Source: CAZIRF01 sp964541755
GTDB lineage: Bacteria; Spirochaetota; Spirochaetia; Treponematales; Breznakiellaceae
Assembly: GCA_964541755.1 (NCBI GenBank)
Contig: CAZIRF010000028.1
Location: forward strand, 1-38,580
Direction: 5' to 3'
DNA length: 38,580 bases
The notes under the pieces: model-generated
What the model saw: the letters and a program-made list of their open reading frames with translations, nothing else
The model's database searches: none
What the model was told of the DNA's origin: nothing
Shown here: one piece after another, positions 6,324 through 13,555 of the stretch
Numbering within the stretch: position 1 is the first letter of the stretch
How the letters are laid out: the number at the start of each line of letters is the position of its first letter
Program-made: the position numbers and the translations under genes

Positions 6324-7523
6324 TCAAAATGACAGATCGATTCCCAACCAGTCTTCCTGTGCCGATTGCTCTTTGGCGATGCGGCCGGGACCAACCCGCG
6401 CAGTCGTCTCCGCAACCAGCCATTTTTCGTTCTTGAAGGGGAAGCGGGCCCCCGGGCCCTCGACCGCGGCCAGGGCCATGGCGTGCGCGTGCTTTTGCGA
6501 GACCATAATGTGTGCGGGTATGCCGGCGTGCTCGAGGACAATCGCGAGGAGCATGGCCCGTGAGTCGCAGTCCCCGCGTCCCTCTGTGGCCGCGGTTACG
6601 AGATCGACAAAATCACTGCCCTCAAGATCCCGCTCGTAGTGAAATTCCTGCACCCAATCGAGGCCGCGCGACAGGAGCCGCCACTGCCAGCTCTCCGCCT
6701 CGGCCGAATTCCCCGCGCCGTTTTCGGCGTCGGCGAAGAGCCGCTCCAGCATGAAGGCGGCGTGTTCGAGGCGGGTGAATGCATCGCGGTAGATGGCCCG
6801 GTAGAAGCGCTGCCAGGCGGCGTTCTGCAGGGGGCTTTCCCCGTAGCGGGCAAGTATGAGGGCTTCCCGTTCGACCAGCTGGCGGTTTGCGTTTGCATCG
6901 TCGCTGTAAAAGCGCGCCGTCGTGTCGAGACCCGCGAGGGGGCGCTCCGTTAGCGCCGTCCCGGGCCAGGCGTAGCTGTTTATCGGGCCGGGGGCCAAGC
7001 GGTCTTTCGGCGAGGGCGCCAGAGAGTCCAGTGCAGAAAAATGAAGGCTGTCCAGCTGGCCGCTGTCGACCGGGGCGTGCGCTATTGCAAGGAGTATGGG
7101 GGCTTTTGTCTGTTGGGGGGATGCGTCGAGGGGCAGGGCGAGGGCCCATGCCCGGTGCTCCTTCCCGGCGAGAAGGAAATGGAAGTTGGCAAGGGCGCTC
7201 GCCCTCCCGCGGTAGTCGAAGTCTTCCAATTCCCCCTCTGCGCCCAAGCGAAGGAGGCTGTCGCGCAGGCAGTCTTCGGCGTCCCGGTAGTGACTATCAG
7301 CATGGATGACCATATCGAAGGCGGCTTCACTCATGCTGTCGGCAAAACTGTAACGCTTGCGCTCGCGTTCCTGTTCATCGCCGTCCCGGTACTCGTAGCC
7401 CTCCGGCAGATCGAGCCGGAAGCCCCAGGTCGAGGAGACGAGCTCCGTCGCCGGCAGGAGGGGGGCGAACAGGAGTCCGAGGGCAATTGCGAGGGCCGGA
7501 TGGCGGTTGCGGGACTGTCTCAT
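6324..7523 (-). CDS. Exported transglutaminase-like cysteine protein
   Basis: 399 residues from the ATG at 7523, chosen because it opens a signal peptide (MRQSRNR, then a hydrophobic stretch to ATEL). The C-terminal part carries a transglutaminase-like core: GRGDCDSRAMLL with Cys319, then HAHAM (His345/His347) and an acidic third residue near Glu372 (VAETT). This order Cys-His-Asp/Glu suits the bacterial transglutaminase-like peptidases. The N-terminal ~280 residues have no recognisable domain. The protein should act in the periplasm; substrate unknown. It is transcribed alone, diverging from the pseudouridine synthase, and its start lacks a Shine-Dalgarno sequence (see 7531-7536). Confidence 0.7.
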   Translation of the reverse strand: MRQSRNRHPALAIALGLLFAPLLPATELVSSTWGFRLDLPEGYEYRDGDEQERERKRYSFADSMSEAAFDMVIHADSHYRDAEDCLRDSLLRLGAEGELEDFDYRGRASALANFHFLLAGKEHRAWALALPLDASPQQTKAPILLAIAHAPVDSGQLDSLHFSALDSLAPSPKDRLAPGPINSYAWPGTALTERPLAGLDTTARFYSDDANANRQLVEREALILARYGESPLQNAAWQRFYRAIYRDAFTRLEHAAFMLERLFADAENGAGNSAEAESWQWRLLSRGLDWVQEFHYERDLEGSDFVDLVTAATEGRGDCDSRAMLLAIVLEHAGIPAHIMVSQKHAHAMALAAVEGPGARFPFKNEKWLVAETTARVGPGRIAKEQSAQEDWLGIDLSF

Positions 7524-7530
7524 GGGAGCA

Positions 7531-7536
7531 AGTATA
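7531..7536 (-). promoter_or_regulatory. -10 element of a putative leaderless promoter
   Basis: On the minus strand TATACT is preceded by TGC, an extended -10 (TGnTATACT). It ends 7 nt before the ATG at 7523. No good -35 and no Shine-Dalgarno sequence are visible. Confidence 0.4.
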
Positions 7537-7596
7537 GCACAGGCGGGCCCTTTATTGCCGCAGACTTGCCCGGCAAGCGAGACAGGAGGAGGCGGG

Positions 7597-8295
7597 ATGT
7601 GGCAAGATGGGGGCATGCCGGAGATTTCGATAGTTCATGAGGACAGGGATTATTATGTGATCGACAAGCCTGCCGGACTGGCGGTGCAGGGCGGGGCGGG
7701 GATCAAGCGCTCGCTCATCGAGGTCCTCGAGGCCCAAACCGGGGCGCCGGTCTACCTGGTCCACCGCCTGGACCGGGATACCTCGGGCCTCCTGCTCATT
7801 GCGCGCGACGCGCGCAGCGCCCACCGCTGGACAAGCCTTTTTGCCGATGGCAAGGGCCAGGTTTTGCGCAAGCGCTACCTCGCCGCCTGCGCGGGTGCGT
7901 TTTCAAAGGACAGCGGACACATCGATGAGCCGGTAAGGGTTCGCGGTGTGGTGCGGCAGGCCCGGACGTCCTGGCGCTGTCTGGCAACGGAAGGGGATGT
8001 TTCCCTCCTCGAGCTTGAGCTGGGGACGGGGCGCATGCACCAGATTCGCATCCACCTGCAGAAGGCCGGCCACCCCATACTTGGCGACGACAAGTACGGC
8101 GACTTTCCCCTTAACCGCCATCTGCGCAAGGAGAAGGGGCTCAAGAATCTGCTCCTGCACGCCTGGCGTCTTGATATCGCGCTCGAAGGCGCGCCGCCCC
8201 TCTCTCTCGAGGCCCCGCTTCCCTCGAGTTTTTCACGGGTCCTGTCGCCGGAAACCCTCTCAAGGCTGGGGTTGCTCCAGAGCCCGCTGTGTTGA
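7597..8295 (+). CDS. RluA-family pseudouridine synthase
   Basis: 232 residues. I prefer the ATG at 7597 because AGGAGG lies four bases upstream; an ATG at 7615 is the alternative. The family motif HRLDRDTSG (residues 56-64) contains the catalytic Asp59 that attacks uridine C1'. Other conserved blocks are VIDKPAGLAVQ (21-31) near the start and GRMHQIRIHL with GHPILGDDKYG further on. No S4 RNA-binding domain is present, so it is a short, RluA/RluC-catalytic-domain form; whether it targets 23S rRNA or tRNA cannot be told. It diverges from the transglutaminase-like gene and is followed, after 99 bp, by the ABC-2 exporter operon. Confidence 0.88.
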   Translation: MWQDGGMPEISIVHEDRDYYVIDKPAGLAVQGGAGIKRSLIEVLEAQTGAPVYLVHRLDRDTSGLLLIARDARSAHRWTSLFADGKGQVLRKRYLAACAGAFSKDSGHIDEPVRVRGVVRQARTSWRCLATEGDVSLLELELGTGRMHQIRIHLQKAGHPILGDDKYGDFPLNRHLRKEKGLKNLLLHAWRLDIALEGAPPLSLEAPLPSSFSRVLSPETLSRLGLLQSPLC

Positions 8296-8357
8296 AAGAG
8301 CCCCGACGCCCCGTGATTTGATCGGCCCTTCTTTTTTGCGCATTGTGCATTTTCCTG

Positions 8358-8387
8358 CTGACAAGGGGTAAATAGCCGTCGTATACT
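8358..8387 (+). promoter_or_regulatory. Putative leaderless promoter of the ABC-2 exporter operon
   Basis: CTGACA (8358-8363), an 18-bp spacer and TATACT (8382-8387) match consensus at 5/6 each. The -10 ends 7 nt before the ATG at 8395. The sequence around the -10, GCCGTCGTATACTC (8375-8388), recurs with one change at 17718-17731 before another leaderless candidate. Confidence 0.5.
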
Positions 8388-8394
8388 CCGCTCC

Positions 8395-9189
8395 ATGGTC
8401 TTTCCCACGATGGTCTATATGGGACTCAAGCGCATATTCCGCTACCCCTGGGGGCTCCTCCTCTCGCTGGTCATTGACCCCTTTGTCCTTGTCCTCAATA
8501 TCGTGTTATTCCGGACCATCTATTCGTTTTCGGGGGCCGAGACCATCGCCGGCTACGAGATCGACCGCATGATCTGGTACTTTGCCTGTACGAGCTTCAT
8601 CTGGTACTGGATCTGGAACTTTACCGACCGCAACATGGGCCAGCGGGTCATATCCGGCGACCTCACCCTCGATCTGGTCAAACCCCTTTCGGTATTTTCC
8701 CTCGAACTCTCCCGGGCCGTATCCCTGCGCGTCTCCGGTGTCATCTTCGAGTTTATCCCCACCCTCATCGTGTACAGTCTCGTCGTGCCGAACAGCTTCA
8801 TGAGCGTATCGACGGTCTTCCACTTTGTCGTGAGTGCGGCCCTGGCTTTCTTCCTGTTTTTCGCCATCAATTTTCTGATAGGCCTCGCGGCCAATTACAT
8901 CCAGAACACCTCGGCCGCATCGGCCGTCAAGCACATTCTGGTGGCGGGACTGGGCGGCTCCTTCGTCCCCTTCGAGTTCTTTCCAGACACCTTGGCTGCC
9001 GTATTGAGAGAGCTCCCCTTTGCCTCCCTCTTCTACTGGCCCGTGAGTTTCTTTCTGGATACTGCGGGGGGCTGGCCGGCCTTCGCGACCCAATCGCTCA
9101 AGACCCTCCTGTGGATAGCCCTCTTCCTCGCCCTCGACTGGCTCCTGTGGCGGCGGGCGATACGGCATTTCACCGGGGCAGGGGGATAA
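8395..9189 (+). CDS. ABC-2 type exporter permease subunit (DUF990-like), first
   Basis: 264 residues with about six hydrophobic segments (roughly 17-40, 60-78, 115-135, 140-165, 185-205, 232-252) and an N-terminal amphipathic stretch. It resembles the ABC2_membrane_6 (DUF990) permeases that occur as tandem pairs with one ATPase. The neighbour 2 bp downstream is the second permease and the ATPase follows with a one-base overlap, so the three form one exporter complex in the inner membrane. The cargo is unknown; related systems are annotated for lipid, polyketide or antibiotic-type efflux, but nothing here discriminates. Confidence 0.8.
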   Translation: MVFPTMVYMGLKRIFRYPWGLLLSLVIDPFVLVLNIVLFRTIYSFSGAETIAGYEIDRMIWYFACTSFIWYWIWNFTDRNMGQRVISGDLTLDLVKPLSVFSLELSRAVSLRVSGVIFEFIPTLIVYSLVVPNSFMSVSTVFHFVVSAALAFFLFFAINFLIGLAANYIQNTSAASAVKHILVAGLGGSFVPFEFFPDTLAAVLRELPFASLFYWPVSFFLDTAGGWPAFATQSLKTLLWIALFLALDWLLWRRAIRHFTGAGG

Positions 9190-9191
9190 TC

Positions 9192-9986
9192 GTGCGACGC
9201 ATACTGGACGCCATTGAACTCTTCACCCTCAACGCGCGCATCGTCCTCATGCGCCTCATGGCCTACCGGGTCGACTTTGTCTTGAGTCTCGTTGTGGGGC
9301 TCGGGTTTTCCGCCATGGGGCCGGTATTCCAGTTCCTCCTGTATCAGCGGAGTGCCGGGTACCCCGGCTGGAGCCTGCAGGAGATACTCCTCTTCCAGGC
9401 GGTGTTGCTCCTTATCGGGGGGCTCTGCGAGACGGCCTTCGGGAGCATCCGCGTGAGTATCGACGGCCTCATGGAGCGCGGCGAGTTCGACCGCCTCCTC
9501 TTGAAGCCCTGGCCGCCGCTACTCATCATTCTCACCTCCGGCTTCAACCCCTCCGGGCTCGGGACCCTTTTGGCGGGCTCGGGGCTCTGTATCTGGGCCA
9601 TCATCCACACCGGCCTGCCCGCAGGGGGCCTTGGTATCCTGTTTTTCATTGTTTTTCTGGGCCTCCGCCTCCTTTTGCAGGCCTCGGTCCACATCCTCTA
9701 CTGCTTCTTTACCGTACGCTGGGTCTACACCATGCGCCTGTCGGAGATCATGGACAAGATCATGAGCTGGGGGAACTATCCCCTCGAGGTCTTCCCACGG
9801 GTCCTGCGGGTCATCTTTACCACCTTTTTACCCTTTTCGGTCGCCTGTTACTGGCCGGCGAAGAGCCTCCTCGCCCCCCTGGGCTGGGCGGCCCTCGCCA
9901 GCGCCGGCGGGGTTCTCCTGTTTTTCGCATTTACCCTCGCCCTGTGGCGGGGACAACTGTCGCGCTACACGAGCGCCGGAGGCTGA
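9192..9986 (+). CDS. ABC-2 type exporter permease subunit (DUF990-like), second
   Basis: 264 residues from a GTG at 9192, two bases after the preceding stop; the upstream extension of the frame overlaps the first permease gene and is not needed. The protein has about six membrane segments and the family's central Gly/Leu-rich loop. Equal length and similar topology to the previous gene indicate an ancient duplication giving a heterodimeric pore. The stop codon overlaps the ATG of the ATPase gene by one base (TGATG), so expression is coupled. Confidence 0.8.
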   Translation: MRRILDAIELFTLNARIVLMRLMAYRVDFVLSLVVGLGFSAMGPVFQFLLYQRSAGYPGWSLQEILLFQAVLLLIGGLCETAFGSIRVSIDGLMERGEFDRLLLKPWPPLLIILTSGFNPSGLGTLLAGSGLCIWAIIHTGLPAGGLGILFFIVFLGLRLLLQASVHILYCFFTVRWVYTMRLSEIMDKIMSWGNYPLEVFPRVLRVIFTTFLPFSVACYWPAKSLLAPLGWAALASAGGVLLFFAFTLALWRGQLSRYTSAGG

Positions 9987-11005
9987 TGTCGATGGAAGCT
10001 GAACAGAACGCAATCGAGGCCCGGGGTATCGGCAAGACCTTCAAGACCCGCGAGCGCGAGGGCAGCGGGGTCAAAGCCGCCCTTGCCTCCTTTTTCAAAC
10101 CGCAGTACCGCGAGGTTCGGGCCGTGGACGGCATTGACTTCATCGTCCCCAAGGGGGAGATCCGCGCCCTTATCGGGCCAAACGGCGCGGGGAAGTCCAC
10201 CCTCATCAAGATGCTCTGCGGGGTTCTCATGCCCACGAACGGGACGGTCTCCTGTCTGGGGATGGAGCCCTGGCAGAACCGGCCGCGCTACGTCCAGCGC
10301 ATAGGCGCGGTTTTCGGGCAGAAGAGCCAGCTCATGTGGGACCTTCCGGCCATCGATTCCTTTACGATCAACAAGAAGATCTACCGGATAAGCGACGAGG
10401 TATTCAAGCGCTCGCTTGACTACTTCGACAGCCGCTTTTCCCTCAAGTCCTTCCAGAACCGCCCGGTACGCAGCCTCTCGCTGGGCGAGCGCATGAGATG
10501 CGAGCTCGTTGCGGCCCTCCTGCACGAGCCGGAGATTGTCTTTCTCGACGAGCCGACGATAGGCATGGACATTTTGGCAAAGGACACCGTGCGCCAGTTC
10601 GTGCGCGACGTCAATGAGGATCGCGGCGTTACCTTCCTGCTTACCACCCACGATTTGGGCGATATCGAGAACCTCTGCAAGCGCGTCACGGTAATCAATC
10701 ACGGGACGGTCGTCTTCGACCGCGACATGGCGGGCCTCAAGGGGGCCTTTGGCGGGCAGAAGCTCTTGGAATTGACCTTCTCGCGCCCCCTGGACGGGGA
10801 AGAGCGCGCTCGCTCACAGGCTGATGGGGCCACACTCGCCCCGACGGGGCTGTCTGCCACCTGGGAACTCGCCGGCGAGGGCAGCTCGTATGCCGCGAAG
10901 GTCGCCCGCCTGGTGGCGAGCTGGCCCGTCGCAGACATCGCCATCCGCGACCCGGACATCGAAGCGATCATCCGCGCCCTGTATAAAGGCGGGAATCAAG
11001 GCTGA
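9986..11005 (+). CDS. ABC exporter ATP-binding subunit
   Basis: 339 residues from the ATG at 9986. All ABC motifs are present: Walker A GPNGAGKST, Q-loop GAVFGQKSQL, signature LSLGERMRCEL, Walker B IVFLDEPTIGMD and switch-histidine TTHD. The signature is LSLGE instead of LSGGQ, as in the NatA-like ATPases paired with DUF990 permeases. An N-terminal extension (about residues 8-40) precedes the nucleotide-binding domain and a ~90-residue C-terminal domain follows it. It powers the exporter formed by the two upstream permeases. The gene ends at 11005, immediately against the stop codon of the convergent small gene, with no spacer. Confidence 0.9.
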   Translation: MSMEAEQNAIEARGIGKTFKTREREGSGVKAALASFFKPQYREVRAVDGIDFIVPKGEIRALIGPNGAGKSTLIKMLCGVLMPTNGTVSCLGMEPWQNRPRYVQRIGAVFGQKSQLMWDLPAIDSFTINKKIYRISDEVFKRSLDYFDSRFSLKSFQNRPVRSLSLGERMRCELVAALLHEPEIVFLDEPTIGMDILAKDTVRQFVRDVNEDRGVTFLLTTHDLGDIENLCKRVTVINHGTVVFDRDMAGLKGAFGGQKLLELTFSRPLDGEERARSQADGATLAPTGLSATWELAGEGSSYAAKVARLVASWPVADIAIRDPDIEAIIRALYKGGNQG

Positions 11006-11263
11006 CTATTTCCCCTCTTCCTCCGCCTTCCAGCGTTCGAGGAAGCTCTCGTGGGCGGCGAGGGTCGCTGCCATGATGGTGTCCTGCAAGAGGCCGCGCC
11101 CCACCCAATCGTTTCCGTCCATCTTGTAGAGGTGCGACAGGAGGGCTTTGAGATCGGCAATGGTAAAGTCTTTTTCGCGTTCCCTGCGGCGTTCGAGCCC
11201 GAGAAGCTCTTGCTCATAGGTCTCTTTGTACTTGGCGTCCTGCCAGTCGAGCGATCCGTTCAT
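11006..11263 (-). CDS. Small charged protein, unknown function
   Basis: 85 residues from the ATG at 11263, supported by a strong AAGGAG site; the frame is open further upstream but without such a site. The protein is hydrophilic and mostly helical by composition, with a charged run LERRREREKDF in the middle and no membrane segment or cysteine cluster. I do not recognise a family. It starts 43 bp after manC on the same strand, so it may be the last gene of the manC transcript. It ends directly against the convergent exporter ATPase gene. Confidence 0.6.
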   Translation of the reverse strand: MNGSLDWQDAKYKETYEQELLGLERRREREKDFTIADLKALLSHLYKMDGNDWVGRGLLQDTIMAATLAAHESFLERWKAEEEGK

Positions 11264-11306
11264 GGGGTATCTCCTTGGCTGTGGTGGATCGGGCTTGGTG
11301 ATACGG

Positions 11307-12476
11307 CTAAAGGAGCTCTTCGCGTCCTGCACCCTTGAGGGCTTCGACGACATCCTTTACACGCTGCGAGGCCCCCCTGCGGCAGACCAAGGCTCGGGGC
11401 TCCTCCCCGTTTTCTCCCTTGCGGATGACGACGATGAGGTCGTCCACTTCGCAAAGGGCGACGGGTATGTCGCTGTCGACGAAACAGTTGCGGCTCTCCA
11501 CCGCTATGCCCTGTGCCTTACCGACATCGAGGCTCTCTTTGTCCCCTGCCGCGCGTTTTGCTTCATGCATGGCGGCCCAGTCGTCCCAGCTGCCAATATC
11601 GCGCCAGGCGAAGGAGGCCGGCACGAGGGCCCGGTGGCGGGCCTTTTCTGCAATGGCGTAGTCGAAGGAGGTCGCAGGCGCACTGTGGTAGGCCCCCTCG
11701 AGGCCCGGCCAGGAGGCAACTTCGAGGCTGCCGATATCGTTTGTGGCGATGACGGGGTCGGGAAGGCCCATAAAGGGGGCCAAGATGGCCGGGGCGTATT
11801 CGTCGAAGGCCGCCGCGAGGCGATCTGTCGCAAAACAGAACATCCCCGAGTTCCAGGAGAAGCCCCCCTTGTCGAGGAAGGCGCGGGCAGTCGCCTCGTC
11901 GGGTTTTTCGCGAAAACCCTCAACCTGGTAGCAGCCGGGATGGTTGGCGATGGCCTGTCCCTGTTCAATGTAGCCGAAGCCCGTCGCCGGGTGGGTGGGG
12001 GGAATCCCGAATACGCAGAGCCAGCCCTCGCGCGCGAGGGCGTCTGCGCGCCCGACATCAGCCAAAAAGTCCCCGATGGGCTCGATGAGGTGGTCGCTCG
12101 TAAGCACGAGGGCGCTTCTGTCGGCGCCCAGGGCCTTTTGGATGAGGGCGACGGCGCAGGCCATGGCCGGGGCCGTGTTGCGGGCGACCGGCTCGTTTAC
12201 AAGGAGGGTGCGCGCCTTTTCGCTCTCCGTGCCGCGCGAGACACAGGCCTTGACGAGGGGAAGGTGGCTGGCCGCCGCGATGATGATGAGGCGGCCCTCT
12301 GGCGTCTGTGTTTCGTCAGCCGCAGAATCGAGGACGGAGTGCGCCCTCTTGAGGGCGAGATCGAAGAAGCTCTGCTCTCCGTCAACCGCGAGGTACTGCT
12401 TTGGCAGATGCCGCGCGCTTGCCGGCCACAGTCTGGTGCCGGACCCGCCGGCCATGATGATGACGTCGGTAACCAT
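11307..12476 (-). CDS. manC: Mannose-1-phosphate guanylyltransferase
   Basis: 389 residues. It makes GDP-mannose from mannose-1-phosphate and GTP for glycan synthesis. The N-terminal nucleotide-binding signature MAGGSGTRLWPAS (8-20) and the sugar-phosphate motif FREKP are intact, with GFGYIEQG and WNSGMF blocks between them. The length fits the single-domain GMP type without the fused phosphomannose isomerase of long ManC proteins. It lies 17 bp after gpsA on the same strand but also has a promoter-like -10 (12483-12488), so both read-through and own transcription are possible. Confidence 0.88.
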   Translation of the reverse strand: MVTDVIIMAGGSGTRLWPASARHLPKQYLAVDGEQSFFDLALKRAHSVLDSAADETQTPEGRLIIIAAASHLPLVKACVSRGTESEKARTLLVNEPVARNTAPAMACAVALIQKALGADRSALVLTSDHLIEPIGDFLADVGRADALAREGWLCVFGIPPTHPATGFGYIEQGQAIANHPGCYQVEGFREKPDEATARAFLDKGGFSWNSGMFCFATDRLAAAFDEYAPAILAPFMGLPDPVIATNDIGSLEVASWPGLEGAYHSAPATSFDYAIAEKARHRALVPASFAWRDIGSWDDWAAMHEAKRAAGDKESLDVGKAQGIAVESRNCFVDSDIPVALCEVDDLIVVIRKGENGEEPRALVCRRGASQRVKDVVEALKGAGREELL

Positions 12477-12482
12477 GCTATC

Positions 12483-12488
12483 AGTATA
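12483..12488 (-). promoter_or_regulatory. -10 element of a putative leaderless manC promoter
   Basis: Minus-strand TATACT ends 6 nt before the manC ATG at 12476. It fills most of the 17-bp gap after the gpsA stop. No clear -35 and no Shine-Dalgarno sequence are visible. Confidence 0.35.
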
Positions 12489-12493
12489 AATGA

Positions 12494-13555
12494 TTATCCC
12501 AGATCCTTCACGAGGAGGTTGAGGAATTCCAGGGGTTTGATCTCCTTGTTGAGGATGCGGTAGAGCCCGTCGGTGATGGTGAGCTTGAGGTGGTGGCGGT
12601 CTGCGAGCTTTTTGGCGTACTTGCAGGCCACCGCGCCCTCTGGCAGGTAGCCGATGTCGCCGATGTGGGTGATGAGGTCGTCGAGGTCCTTGTAGGGGCC
12701 GATGATGTCCTTTCGCATGATGTCCTGGCCAAAGCGGCGGTTGCGGCCGAACTTCGAACGGCAGGTGACGTCGAGGTCGCCCACGCCGGCGATGGAGGAG
12801 AAGGTCTCGGGGTGGGTGGCGCCCAGGGCGTGCCCCAAGGTCTGGATTTCGTTGAGGCCGGCGGCCAGGAGGAGGGATTCGGTTCCGTCGCCGAACATGT
12901 CGCCCATGCCGCCGGATTCCTTGAGGGCGTCGAGCATGCCGAAGACGACCGCGACGACGTTCTTGGTGGCGGCGCAGACTTGGACCCCGCGCACGTCGAG
13001 GGACGAGAACACGAGGATGCGCGAAGAGGTGAGGAGCTCGCGGAAGCGGATGGAATTCTTGGCGTTTTCGCTGGCGGCGATGAGGCCGGTGACCTTGCCG
13101 GTGGCGACTTCCTCGGCGTGGCTGGGGCCGGAAATGTACACGAGGGCCCCCTTGTACGATGATGGGAGGACCCCTTCGAGGGTCTCCACGATAAGGCGGG
13201 GGCCGCCGGGAGAGGGAATGAAGCCCTTGGTGATGATCCCGATAACGGCCTTTCCTTCCTTGACCACGGGGCTCTCGAGAATGCCCTTTACCGTTCGCTC
13301 GAGGAAGAGGGAGGGTGCGGCGAGGATGATGAAGTCGGCCCCCTCGACGCAGGCGAGGGCGTCTGCACTGGCGCAGAGATTGGCCGGCAGGGTGACGCCG
13401 GGCAGGAAGCGCTCGTTGCGGTGATTGGTGTTGATGTCTTCGACGGTCTCGGTCTCATAACTCCAGATGGAGACGTCGTTGCCCTTGTCGGCCACGATTT
13501 TTGCGACGGCAGTGCCCCAGGCACCTGCGCCGATAACGGCTACGCGTGTGTTCAT
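12494..13555 (-). CDS. gpsA: Glycerol-3-phosphate dehydrogenase [NAD(P)+]
   Basis: 353 residues. It reduces dihydroxyacetone phosphate to sn-glycerol-3-phosphate for phospholipid synthesis, in the cytoplasm. The Rossmann motif GAGAWGTA (10-17), the NHRNERFLPG segment, ISGPSHAEEV and the catalytic-lysine region VQVCAATKNVVAV are present, as is the substrate-binding GVGDLDVTCRSKFGRNRRFG block. Its ATG overlaps the pepF stop by 4 nt (ATGA), so it is coupled to pepF. Confidence 0.95.
   Translation of the reverse strand: MNTRVAVIGAGAWGTAVAKIVADKGNDVSIWSYETETVEDINTNHRNERFLPGVTLPANLCASADALACVEGADFIILAAPSLFLERTVKGILESPVVKEGKAVIGIITKGFIPSPGGPRLIVETLEGVLPSSYKGALVYISGPSHAEEVATGKVTGLIAASENAKNSIRFRELLTSSRILVFSSLDVRGVQVCAATKNVVAVVFGMLDALKESGGMGDMFGDGTESLLLAAGLNEIQTLGHALGATHPETFSSIAGVGDLDVTCRSKFGRNRRFGQDIMRKDIIGPYKDLDDLITHIGDIGYLPEGAVACKYAKKLADRHHLKLTITDGLYRILNKEIKPLEFLNLLVKDLG

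Noticed and set aside
8296..8394. Intrinsic terminator after the pseudouridine synthase (T-run at 8333-8338)
   Set aside because: The T-run is clear but I could not find a convincing stem immediately before it.
11226..12563. 445-codon open frame on the plus strand
   Set aside because: It is antisense to manC over its whole length. manC has clear family motifs, whereas this translation is Gly/Val/Glu-rich with no recognisable motif; long antisense frames are expected at this GC content.
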